Shown here: piece by piece, positions 42,800-50,887 of the stretch
Layout: the number at the start of each line of letters is the position of its first letter
How positions within the stretch are numbered: the stretch's first letter is position 1
DNA from: DASSJT01 sp963715025
GTDB lineage: Bacteria; Actinomycetota; Actinomycetes; Actinomycetales; Dermatophilaceae
DNA: 64,000 nt
Direction: 5' to 3'
NCBI GenBank assembly: GCA_963715025.1
Contig: CAVQQQ010000009.1
Location: 992,001-1,056,000 of the forward strand
Made by a program: the position numbers and the translations under genes
Notes under the pieces: generated by a model
Databases searched by the model: none
Seen by the model: only the letters and a program-made list of their open reading frames with translations
Told to the model about the DNA's origin: nothing

Positions 42800-43489
42800 C
42801 TAGCTGCGGGGCCGGGGTGACGGTGAGCCCGACTCCAGGAAGGTCAGCACGGCAGCGACGCGGCGATGCACGGGTGAGTCCTGTAGCCCGAGTTTGGTGA
42901 AGATCGCACTGACGTGCTTCTCCACCGTCGAGGCGGAAAGGTGCAGCGATGCCTCGATGCCGGCGTTGGTGCGCCCTTGGGCCATCTCGTGCAGGACGTC
43001 GAGTTCGCGCGGGCTGAGTGCCGCCAGCGGGCTGGCGGCGTCCTGACTGCGGCGCCGCACCAGCGCGTCGACGATGAGCGGGTCGATGACCGAGCCGCCC
43101 GCGCGTACCTCGTTCAGCCCATGGACGAGGTCCTCCAGGTCACCGATCCGGTCCTTGAGCAGGTATCCCAGACCCGCAGACCCATCGGCGAAGAGCGCCG
43201 TCGCGTAGCTGTCGTCGGTGTGCTGCGACAGCACGAGCACGCCAGTGCCGGGATGAGTTCTGCGAATCGTCCGCGCGGCCTCGATGCCCTCCATGTGGTG
43301 CCCCGGCGGCATGCGGATGTCGGTCAGGACGGCGTCGGGAGCGAGTCGCCGCACGGCGTCGAGCAGTTCCGTTGCCGTGCCGACGCACGCGAGCACGTCG
43401 ACCTCGCCCGAGTCCTCGAGCAGGCGCCGAAGGCCCTCCCGGACGAGGTAGTTGTCCTCGGCGATGACGACGCGCAGCCGCTCAGCCAT
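42800..43489 (-). CDS. NarL/LuxR-family response regulator
   Basis: 229 residues. The receiver domain has the acidic pair E11-D12, phospho-acceptor Asp 57 (LTDIRMPP) and Lys 112 (YLLKDRIG). The LuxR/FixJ helix-turn-helix follows (LSPRELDVLHEMAQGRTNAG through LHLSASTVEKHVSAIF). Its partner kinase gene overlaps by 8 bases upstream, so they form a two-component pair. No target operon is evident nearby. Confidence 0.96.
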   Translation of the reverse strand: MAERLRVVIAEDNYLVREGLRRLLEDSGEVDVLACVGTATELLDAVRRLAPDAVLTDIRMPPGHHMEGIEAARTIRRTHPGTGVLVLSQHTDDSYATALFADGSAGLGYLLKDRIGDLEDLVHGLNEVRAGGSVIDPLIVDALVRRRSQDAASPLAALSPRELDVLHEMAQGRTNAGIEASLHLSASTVEKHVSAIFTKLGLQDSPVHRRVAAVLTFLESGSPSPRPRS

Positions 43490-45605
43490 GCGAGCCCTCC
43501 CCGTTGGCGACCGGCAGCTCGGCGGCGACCAGTGTCCCCAAAGCGGCGCCGCTCGTCACCGTAACCTGGCCGCGCACCGCGGCCACCCGGTCGCGGATGT
43601 TGGCCAGCCCGCCGTGCGCCATGCGCACCAACGTTTCGAAACCGCGGCCGTTGTCCTCGATCTCGATCCGCAGGAAGCCGTCTTCTCGGGACAGGCCGAC
43701 CCGGGCTTGCGTGGCGTCGGAGTGCTTGGCCGTGTTGGTCAGAGCTTCACTCACGACGTAATACGCCGTCGCCTCCATCTCCGGTGCGAAGCGCTCGGCC
43801 CGAACGAGCTCGTCCGCGTGGACCGCGAGCGGGATGGGAAAGCGTGCTGCGCGTGACTCGACGGCGGCGACGAGACCGTTGTCGCTGAGCACAGGTGGGT
43901 GGATGCCATGTGCGATCTCACGCAGGTCGGCAAGCGTCTCGCGGGCCTGGTCCTGCAGCTCCACGAGTTCCGCGACGGTGAGGCCTCCGCGGGCCAGCCG
44001 GTTGCGAGCCAGCCGCAGCCCGGCGATGAGGGCAACGACGTTCTGCTGTATGCCGTCGTGCAAGTCGCGCTCGAGCCGTCGCCTCTCGTCGTCCTGAGCT
44101 GCGACGAGACGCTTGCGCGACTCCGTGAGCTCGGCGAGCTGCTCCCCCAGCAGGGCAGTGAGACGCACGTTGGCAACCGCCGTCGAGGCCTGGCGGGCGA
44201 TCGTGCTCAGAAGTTCGAGCTCGTGTGGCGAATAGACACCCGAACGGCGCGGCCCGAGGTCGATGCGACCGATGCGCCGGCCGCCGGGCGACAGGTCGCG
44301 AGTGACCTCCGGCTCGGCGTCGGGGGCGCCAGACACCCCTTCTGGCGCCGCCGACCAGTTTCCGTCGGCGTCAACGAGCCGGATCCGGGCCCAGGACGCC
44401 CGCAGCCCTTCCCGGATCGCGTCGGCCAGCTTGGCAAGAACGTCGTCGAGCCCAACGGTCTGCTCCAGCTGCGACCCGAGGGCCGTCAGCAGGGCGAGCT
44501 GCTTCTCGCGGTCGCCCAGGACCCGCCGGCGGACGAACTTCTCCGCCATCTCCCGGATCGGCTGGAGGGCGAGTGCCATGATCGCCGTGACGATGACCGC
44601 CTCGACCGGCGACAGGAGGCCGATGAACAGGACGGCAGGCGCAGCCACCGCACACGCGTAGAGCACCGTGATGAGCAGCCACGACGACCTGATCGCCACC
44701 TTTGCGCGCTCCTGTGAACGCACACCGAAGGCTCCGTACACGAGGATCCCGTGGATGAAGGCGACGGGGAGGGCCAACATCGCGAGGTAGACGAAGACCT
44801 GGAGTGTCGTCGTCACGGGGCCACCGCTCGGAAGACCAACGACTTGCCCTAGGGCCCACAGGGCGTACGCCGCGGTCGTGCCCGTGAGCGTTACTGCCAT
44901 GAAGCGCAGTCGCGACCGAGTCGCGGCATCGCCGAGAACTACTCGGCTTCCGAAGACGAAGAGCGCGATGGCGACCGTGGCCCAGGGCAGGACAAGGAGG
45001 GCGCGGGCAAGGGGAGCCGCCCACGAAAGCGCCGGCACGGCATACGGATTGGGGATGGTCGCTGTCACACCGAGCCAAGGGGAGATGGGAACCGTCGGGG
45101 ACACAAGGAGGGTCACCGGGAAGGCGAGCAGGTCCAGCCACACCAGGCGCAGCGTCCGCCACTGCCACGGTCGCTCCAGAGTTCCGTCAGGGAAGGCGCC
45201 GATCGAGAGGGCACCGCCGATCGTAGAGACCGCGTCCGCTGTGATCCCGACACCATTGACCAGCGCGAACGCGTGCCATGTGAGCAGGTTGGGGTTGGCC
45301 GCGATGACGGTCTCGTAGGCAGAGCTGACCGCCATGCCCGTGCCCGCCATGAGGATGTAGACACCCTGACGGCTGTCGGAGAAGCTCGCCAGCCAGAGCC
45401 CGAGACCCAGGACCGGCACGACGGTCAGCAGCGGCCACGTGAGGGCTGTCAGCAGCGCCTCATCCTCCGATCCGACGACGCGGGCGACGAGGACGTAGAG
45501 CATCGAGCCCACGCCGAGGACGCCAAGCAGCCAGACCCGCGCACGTGCGAACGTCACAGCCCCATGATCCGCGTGGGGGGGCGTCCTCGACAGCAGGTCA
45601 GCCAT
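43482..45605 (-). CDS. Sensor histidine kinase (NarX/DesK-type, HisKA_3) with membrane sensor
   Basis: 707 residues, start ATG 45605 (MADLLSRTPPHAD). About ten helices occupy residues ~20-300. A GAF-like domain follows (~330-480), then the HisKA_3 phospho-acceptor RRRLERDLHDGIQQN (His ~516) and an HATPase_c domain (ALTNTAKH N box, EDNGRGF G1 box). It phosphorylates the response regulator encoded immediately downstream, with which it overlaps by 8 bases. The long N-terminal sensor without recognisable ligand motif leaves the signal unknown. The frame is open 105 codons further upstream without supporting start. Confidence 0.92.
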   Translation of the reverse strand: MADLLSRTPPHADHGAVTFARARVWLLGVLGVGSMLYVLVARVVGSEDEALLTALTWPLLTVVPVLGLGLWLASFSDSRQGVYILMAGTGMAVSSAYETVIAANPNLLTWHAFALVNGVGITADAVSTIGGALSIGAFPDGTLERPWQWRTLRLVWLDLLAFPVTLLVSPTVPISPWLGVTATIPNPYAVPALSWAAPLARALLVLPWATVAIALFVFGSRVVLGDAATRSRLRFMAVTLTGTTAAYALWALGQVVGLPSGGPVTTTLQVFVYLAMLALPVAFIHGILVYGAFGVRSQERAKVAIRSSWLLITVLYACAVAAPAVLFIGLLSPVEAVIVTAIMALALQPIREMAEKFVRRRVLGDREKQLALLTALGSQLEQTVGLDDVLAKLADAIREGLRASWARIRLVDADGNWSAAPEGVSGAPDAEPEVTRDLSPGGRRIGRIDLGPRRSGVYSPHELELLSTIARQASTAVANVRLTALLGEQLAELTESRKRLVAAQDDERRRLERDLHDGIQQNVVALIAGLRLARNRLARGGLTVAELVELQDQARETLADLREIAHGIHPPVLSDNGLVAAVESRAARFPIPLAVHADELVRAERFAPEMEATAYYVVSEALTNTAKHSDATQARVGLSREDGFLRIEIEDNGRGFETLVRMAHGGLANIRDRVAAVRGQVTVTSGAALGTLVAAELPVANGEGSHG

Positions 45606-45633
45606 ACTCGCGCCTCGGGGCAAACCTCCATAA

Positions 45634-45714
45634 GGTGTGCGGATTCCCCTGTTCCGGTCGCCGGCCCTCTGACGGGACGGTGGGTGTGCGGATCCCGCCC
45701 GGACCCGCACACCC
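45634..45714 (+). promoter_or_regulatory. Direct and inverted repeats upstream of the membrane protein-multicopper oxidase operon
   Basis: GGTGTGCGGATTCCC (45634-45648) is repeated as GGTGTGCGGATCCCG (45683-45697). The second copy, GGGTGTGCGG (45682-45691), forms a perfect 10-bp stem with CCGCACACCC (45705-45714) across a 13-base loop, ending 7 bases before the GGGGAGG ribosome site. It can act as an operator for a dimeric regulator or as an RNA hairpin in the leader. Confidence 0.6.
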
Positions 45715-45737
45715 ACAGCGACGGGGAGGTAACACCC

Positions 45738-46205
45738 ATGCGCAAGACCTACACCGGGATCGCCTGGGCCATCGCAGGTGGCGTCGTGGTCCAGGCCGCG
45801 GCCATCGCCTTCGGCTTCGGCGGGATGGCGCACTACATCCAGGAGGGCGGCGTCGTCGACAAGGCCCTGGTCGAGAGTCGGCAGGCGACCTACACCGGCG
45901 ATCTCGGGTTCCCGATCCACGAGATCGTCGGCGGGATGGTCCTGCCCCTGCTGGCCTTAGTTCTGCTCGGCATCTCCTTCTTCGTGAGGTTGCCTGGAGC
46001 CAGGAAGTGGGCCGCCATCCTCTTCGGCCTGGTGTTCCTCCAGGTGATGGCCGGCTACTCGATCAAGGACATGCCGTACCTCGGCCTGCTGCACGGCGCC
46101 AACGCTCTAGCCGTCCTGATCACGGCAGTGGTCACCGCGCGGCGCGCCCGGGCGACGTCGGCGAGCCCGGTCGCAGAACCCGCGACTGCGGATGTCCCGG
46201 TCTGA
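45738..46205 (+). CDS. Four-helix membrane protein (DUF6220-like) upstream of multicopper oxidase
   Basis: 155 residues, start ATG 45738, with GGGGAGG at -16 to -10. Four hydrophobic segments: GIAWAIAGGVVVQAAAIAFGF, IVGGMVLPLLALVLLGISFF, WAAILFGLVFLQVMAGYSI and LHGANALAVLITAVV. Histidines in helices 2 and 4 (GFPIHEIVGG, LLHGANA) recall heme-coordinating b-type membrane proteins, so electron transfer to or from the oxidase is conceivable. Its stop overlaps the multicopper oxidase start by 14 bases. Confidence 0.7.
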   Translation: MRKTYTGIAWAIAGGVVVQAAAIAFGFGGMAHYIQEGGVVDKALVESRQATYTGDLGFPIHEIVGGMVLPLLALVLLGISFFVRLPGARKWAAILFGLVFLQVMAGYSIKDMPYLGLLHGANALAVLITAVVTARRARATSASPVAEPATADVPV

Positions 46206-47748
46206 GGTCGCTCGTCGCCTCCTGGCCGCCGGCGGGGCCGTGGCGGTCGTGGGTCTCGCGGTGACGGGGTGGGCCTCGAGCCGCCTCGGCGACTATTCGG
46301 TCATGACGATGGGATACGTCGACGACGGCTTAGGGGGGCCGCGGCAGGCAGCGGGCGGACACGCACACGGGAGCGGGGGCCTGTCCGCCCGCCGACCGGG
46401 CGGACAGGCGTCAAAAGGCTCGGCGCCAAACGGCTCGGCGCAACCCCAGGGGGCGACGGCGAGCGTGACATCACTGGTCGCGGATCCGGCTCGCGCGGCC
46501 GACGTCAGGTACACACTCGTTGCGCGGAAGGGCCGCGTGCAGATCGCCGGCGGCCGTGCCGTGGACGGCTACACCGTCAACGGCACGTCCCCCGGGCCCG
46601 TCCTGCGCGCTCGCCAGGGCCAGCTCGTCGAGGTGACCCTGGTCAATGAGTCCGTGCTGCAGGGCACGACCCTGCACTGGCACGGCGTCGATGTCCCGAA
46701 CGCGAACGACGGCGTGGCCGGGGTCACCCAGGACGCGGTTCCTGTCGGGGGGCGTCACGTCTACCGCTTCGTCGTCCAGGACGCCGGCACGTACTGGTAC
46801 CACTCCCACCAGATGTCGCACGAGCAGGTCGAGCAGGGCCTTCTCGGCGCGCTGGTTGTTGAGCCGGCCAGCGGCTCCCAGACGCCGGCCCCGGATGTCG
46901 TCGCCCTGCTCCACGTGTACGGGGGACAGCACACCCTCAATGGCCGGTCCAGCGACGAGCAGATCAGGGCTGCCCCCGGCTCGCGGGTGCGGGTGCGCGT
47001 CGTCAACACGGACATGGGAACCGCGGCCATCTGGGCTTCGGCGCCCTACCGCGTCATCGCGATCGACGGTCGCGACGTCAACGCGCCCGCTCAGGTGACC
47101 GGTCGGACGACGCTCGTCGCCGCCGGCGGCAGGTTGGATGTCGAGGTGACCGCGCCCTCCGACGGCTCCGCCGTTCGCCTGCACGTCGGCGGTGCGCGCG
47201 GCGTGGTCATCGGCGGCGAAGGAGCCCCGCCTCCATCGGTCCGGCAGCCGAGGGCCACACTCGACCCGCTGTCCTACGGCAGTCCCAGCTCACTGGGCTT
47301 CGACCCCACGCGGCCGAACCGACGCTTCGACTACGTCATCGGCCGCAGGTTCGGCCTCCTCGACGGTCGGCCCGGAAGCTACTGGACGATCAACGGGCAC
47401 CTCTTCCCTGACGTCCCCATGTTCCACGTCCGTGAAGGTGACGTCGTGCGCATGCGCATCGTCAACCAGTCCGACGAAGTGCACCCGATGCACCTGCACG
47501 GGCATCACGCCGTCGTGCTGGAGCGTGACGGCGTCGCGGCATCGGGCAGCCCGTGGTGGGTGGACTCGCTCGACGTCCGTCCCGGAGAGAGCTACGAGGT
47601 CGCCTTCGTCGCCGACAACCCCGGCATCTGGAGCGACCACTGCCACACCCTGAAACACGCGACGGATGGGCTCGTCGCGCACCTCATGTACGAGGGTATC
47701 GTGACGCCTTTCCTCGTTGGCGGCACCGCCAGAAACCAGCCGGAGTGA
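46192..47748 (+). CDS. Multicopper oxidase
   Basis: 518 residues. An N-terminal membrane helix (AAGGAVAVVGLAVTGW) anchors the protein outside; the following ~80 residues are Gly/Ser/His-rich (residues ~50-90). The copper sites are recognisable: HWHG (~161), HSHQMSHEQ (~203), HPMHLHGHH (~430) and DHCHTLKHATDGL (~482), giving type 1 and trinuclear type 2/3 centres. Such enzymes oxidise Cu(I), phenols or metals while reducing O2 to water. It follows the DUF6220-like gene (14-base overlap). Confidence 0.95.
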   Translation: MSRSEVARRLLAAGGAVAVVGLAVTGWASSRLGDYSVMTMGYVDDGLGGPRQAAGGHAHGSGGLSARRPGGQASKGSAPNGSAQPQGATASVTSLVADPARAADVRYTLVARKGRVQIAGGRAVDGYTVNGTSPGPVLRARQGQLVEVTLVNESVLQGTTLHWHGVDVPNANDGVAGVTQDAVPVGGRHVYRFVVQDAGTYWYHSHQMSHEQVEQGLLGALVVEPASGSQTPAPDVVALLHVYGGQHTLNGRSSDEQIRAAPGSRVRVRVVNTDMGTAAIWASAPYRVIAIDGRDVNAPAQVTGRTTLVAAGGRLDVEVTAPSDGSAVRLHVGGARGVVIGGEGAPPPSVRQPRATLDPLSYGSPSSLGFDPTRPNRRFDYVIGRRFGLLDGRPGSYWTINGHLFPDVPMFHVREGDVVRMRIVNQSDEVHPMHLHGHHAVVLERDGVAASGSPWWVDSLDVRPGESYEVAFVADNPGIWSDHCHTLKHATDGLVAHLMYEGIVTPFLVGGTARNQPE

Positions 47749-47754
47749 TGCGTC

Positions 47755-48262
47755 ATGGGGGAACAGCTGAGAAGGGCTGCCCTGGCCGTCGCGATTGTCG
47801 ATCTGGTCGCGGTCGCGAGCCTCGCCGTCTACTTCGCTGCCGGGGGGACCGTTCGGGACGGTCAACGACCTGGCCAGCGCGGGCGTCGGCCTCGCCAGCG
47901 CAGTGCTGGCCTGGCTGCACCATCGGGCGGCCGGCCCGACGCGGCCAGGTGGGCTCGCCCTTGGAGCCGCCACCCTGGGCGCCCTGCTCATGACTATGGG
48001 GTCCATTCTCGTGGTCTCGGAGACGACGGGCTGGTACCTGGCGGGCCTGGTCTCCGCCGTGGGCGCGGCTTCGCTGGGCGCGTGGCTGATCGCGGCGAAC
48101 CGAAGAGTCGGCCACCGCTCCTCCGACAGCCAGGTCTCCGGCCATGGCACCGTCCTTCAGCCACAGACTGCCTCTGAGTATGCCGGGTGGCGGACAGCCG
48201 GCATACCCGGCCATGGGGGGCGAAGGCTCACGCCCGGCTTCGGGTCACCGCCTGTGAGATGA
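47755..48262 (+). pseudogene. Small membrane protein gene split by a +1 shift at a G6 run
   Basis: From ATG 47755 the frame reads MGEQLRRAALAVAIVDLVAV then ends the membrane pattern after the run GGGGGG (47842-47847). Removing one G would join the N terminus (YFAAGG) to the second frame (PFGTVNDLASAGVGLASAVL) that continues as a membrane protein to 48262, about 168 residues. Three or four helices are visible in the joined product. It is 6 bases after the multicopper oxidase. Either a real inactivation, slippage-controlled expression, or a sequencing error. Confidence 0.75.
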
Positions 48263-48339
48263 GCTCGCCGAGGCGCCCGGCATGGTTGGTCAGCGTGGTC
48301 GTGGGTGGGACATCGCCGACTGCAGCGTGGGAGCCGGGG

Positions 48340-48624
48340 TCAGGCGGCGCTAGCAGTGCGTCCGCGCCACCACTGCCAGACAAGGGTCACGATGACGGCA
48401 CCGACCAGCGACCCGATGACGCCACTGGTGCGGAGCTCGAGACCGTCGCCCGCGATCAGGCTCGACAGCAGTCCACCCACGAACGAGCCAATGAGTCCTG
48501 ACGCGAACGCCATCGGCCACTCGATGCCCGACGCCGAGCGCTTGACGATTAGCTGGGCGCCGGCCCCGATCAGCATCCCAAACAAAATGATCCCAATGAT
48601 CAGCACGACTCGAAGCATAGACAT
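48340..48624 (-). CDS. GlsB/YeaQ/YmgE-type (transglycosylase-associated) small membrane protein
   Basis: 94 residues with three helices: MLRVVLIIGIILFGMLIGAGAQ, GLIGSFVGGLLSSLI and VIGSLVGAVIVTLVWQWW. Glycine-rich spacing (GLIGSFVGGL, GVIGSLVGA) matches the family, which is induced by envelope stress in several bacteria. Exact function unknown. Confidence 0.75.
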   Translation of the reverse strand: MSMLRVVLIIGIILFGMLIGAGAQLIVKRSASGIEWPMAFASGLIGSFVGGLLSSLIAGDGLELRTSGVIGSLVGAVIVTLVWQWWRGRTASAA

Positions 48625-48792
48625 CCGGCGAGGTGGCGGGGAGCAAGAACACGCCCGCCACCCTCGACTCGCGACCTCTTCGGTCGCTCAACGACGCGGG
48701 AGCGCCTGCTGGGACTGTCGACTAGAGCGCGTCCGCGGAGCGTGCGAGCGAGGGGGCCACGCTGAATAGCTACGCCCCCGCATGATGGAGAC

Positions 48793-49572
48793 GTGCGCGG
48801 AGTGCTGTTGGATCTCGACGGAGTCCTCTACGTGGGCGATCAGCCAGTGCCGGGCGCCGCCTGGGTCGTCGACTGGCTCGAGCGCCAACGGGTGCCCTAC
48901 CGCTATTTGACGAACACCACTTCTCGTCCTCGGCAGGCGATCGTCGAGAAGCTGAGGGGCATGGGCATCGCCGCGACTGCGGGGCAGATCCTCACCCCGG
49001 CCGTCGCGGCGCTGACCTGGTTGCGGCGCCACAACCTCCAGCATCCGGCGCTATTCGTCTCCGACGCCACCGCGACGGAGTTCGACGAGCTGGACCCGCT
49101 CGCGGGCGGCGCAGAGGGCGGGGCTGACGCGGTAGTCGTCGGCGACCTTGGCGAGGGGTGGGACTTCGCAACGCTCAATCGCGCGTTCCGGCTGCTCATG
49201 AGCGGCGCAGGACCGCCGCTTGTCGCCCTCGGGCTGACCCGCTACTGGCGGGCCGCCGACGGGCTTCGGCTCGATGCCGGGGCGTTCGTGCGGGCACTGG
49301 AGTACGCCACCGGCCGGCCCGCGGTCGTGCTGGGCAAACCGGATCCGGAGTTCTACCGGGTCGCGGTCGCCGATCTCGATGTGCCCGTCGACCAGGTCGT
49401 GATGGTCGGCGACGACGTCCGATCCGATGTCGAGGGCGCACAACTGGCCGGCCTGACCGGCATCCTCGTGCGAACCGGAAAGTTCTCCCCGTCCGATCTC
49501 ACCGGCGACGTGTCGCCCGATGGCGTGCTCGATTCGATCGCCGACCTGCCGGGGTGGTGGAGCGAGCACTGA
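48793..49572 (+). CDS. HAD-IIA family hydrolase
   Basis: 259 residues from GTG 48793. Motif I is DLDGVLYVGD (residues ~7-16), motif II is LTNTTSRP, and motif IV is MVGDDVRSDVEGAQ. The cap between motifs II and III is the IIA type of p-nitrophenyl phosphatase/NagD/LHPP-like enzymes. KPDPEF holds the motif III lysine. A cytosolic phosphatase with unassigned substrate (nucleotides, sugar phosphates or phosphohistidine). Confidence 0.93.
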   Translation: MRGVLLDLDGVLYVGDQPVPGAAWVVDWLERQRVPYRYLTNTTSRPRQAIVEKLRGMGIAATAGQILTPAVAALTWLRRHNLQHPALFVSDATATEFDELDPLAGGAEGGADAVVVGDLGEGWDFATLNRAFRLLMSGAGPPLVALGLTRYWRAADGLRLDAGAFVRALEYATGRPAVVLGKPDPEFYRVAVADLDVPVDQVVMVGDDVRSDVEGAQLAGLTGILVRTGKFSPSDLTGDVSPDGVLDSIADLPGWWSEH

Positions 49573-49627
49573 GCAAGCCCGAGCCGGGAGCCCTCGAGAT
49601 CCACCGTGCATCGCCATCCCGCGCGGG

Positions 49628-49885
49628 TCAGGCGGCGGAGGCCGGCGGGGTGTGCCGGGGCTGGATGCTGACCGTCTCTTCCGACGGCATCAGGATCCAC
49701 AGGACCGGGTAGATCAGGATCTGGCTGCCGGGGATGACCATGAGCAGCAGGACGAAGAGGATTCGCGCGGGCCACGGTGCGATGCCGAAACGTCGGCCGA
49801 GGCCGGCACACACGCCGCCCAGTACCCGGCCCTCCCGCGGTCGGACCAGGCCCTGCTGGGCGAAGCTCTGGTGGATGTCGTTCAT
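49628..49885 (-). CDS. PspC-domain membrane protein
   Basis: 85 residues, start at 49885 (MNDIHQSFAQQG). The PspC core GRVLGGVCAGLGRRFGI is at residues ~20-36 followed by a single membrane helix (ILFVLLLMVIPGSQILIYPVLWILMP). PspC proteins respond to envelope stress; this short form lacks any further domain. The upstream 211-base gap (49886-50096) has no gene and should contain promoters for this gene and the methyltransferase. Confidence 0.9.
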   Translation of the reverse strand: MNDIHQSFAQQGLVRPREGRVLGGVCAGLGRRFGIAPWPARILFVLLLMVIPGSQILIYPVLWILMPSEETVSIQPRHTPPASAA

Positions 49886-50096
49886 GGCTGGGGCACTTCC
49901 TTCGGTCGGTGTGCAGGGCGTTTCCCTGACACCTCCACTGTGCGCCGCACCGGAGGTCCCGGTACATCGGGGGACGCCCTGAACCGACCCCCGGATGGCC
50001 GGCCTGGTCCTCAGGGTCTGGCCCATGAACGTCACGGTCGCGGCTGTCGAGTCTCCGTCGACGTAGCCGATGGCCGGGTCGGCCTAGCATGATCGG

Positions 50097-50864
50097 GTGA
50101 CCGATGTCAGAGCCACCGAGATAGCTCTGAACCGGGCGCTGTGGGCGGTCATGAACGAACGCTTCACCGATGCTGCGGCCGACGAGATGTGGTCCCGACC
50201 GGACGTGGTGTGGGGACTCTTCGCGGTTCGGGAACGAGATCTCGGCGCCCTGGGAGATGTCCACGATCTCGACGTGGTGGAACTGGCGTGCGGCACCGCC
50301 TACTTCTCGGCGTGGCTCGCCCGGGCCGGGGCCACCACGGTGGCGGTGGACCTCTCCGGCGAGCAGTTGGCCACTGCGCGAAGGCTGCAACGCCAGCTCG
50401 GTCCGGCATTCCCCCTGATCCAAGGGGATGCAGAGCGGGTCCCGTTGGCGAGCGGATATTTCGACCTCGTGGTGAGCGAGCACGGCGCCGCTGCGTGGTG
50501 CGACCCCGAGCGCTGGCTGCCGGAAGCTGCCCGGCTCCTGCGGCCGGGGGGACGGTTGGTCTTCCTGACCAACAGCCACTTGTCGGCGCTTTGCGTCCCG
50601 ACCGAGGAAGGAGTCGCGGGGGAGCGGTTGGTTCGCGCCCAGCGTGAGGCCTACCGGGTGCGCTGGCCCGGAGGAGGGATCGAGTTCCATCCCTCGCACG
50701 GAGACTGGGTGCGGTTGCTGCGCAGCTCCGGCTTCGTCGTCGAGGCCATGCACGAGATCTATGCGACGCCCGGCGATGGTGACCATCGCTTCTACGAGAT
50801 CGTGTCGGGCGAATGGGCGACCAAATGGCCGGCCGAGGAGCTTTGGGTGGCCATGCGCGCGTGA
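50097..50864 (+). CDS. Class I SAM-dependent methyltransferase
   Basis: 255 residues from GTG 50097. SAM-binding motif I is VVELACGTAYFSAWLA (residues ~60-75), followed by motif II-like VAVDLSGEQL and motif III region (YFDLVVSEHG). The rest (PERWLPEAARLLRPGGRLVFL) is the usual post-motif helix/strand. Substrate unknown. It is 23 bases upstream of the Mg2+ ATPase gene, but co-regulation is only inferred from spacing. Confidence 0.92.
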   Translation: MTDVRATEIALNRALWAVMNERFTDAAADEMWSRPDVVWGLFAVRERDLGALGDVHDLDVVELACGTAYFSAWLARAGATTVAVDLSGEQLATARRLQRQLGPAFPLIQGDAERVPLASGYFDLVVSEHGAAAWCDPERWLPEAARLLRPGGRLVFLTNSHLSALCVPTEEGVAGERLVRAQREAYRVRWPGGGIEFHPSHGDWVRLLRSSGFVVEAMHEIYATPGDGDHRFYEIVSGEWATKWPAEELWVAMRA

Positions 50865-50887
50865 GAGGGGATCGGTAGAGCCAGAGA

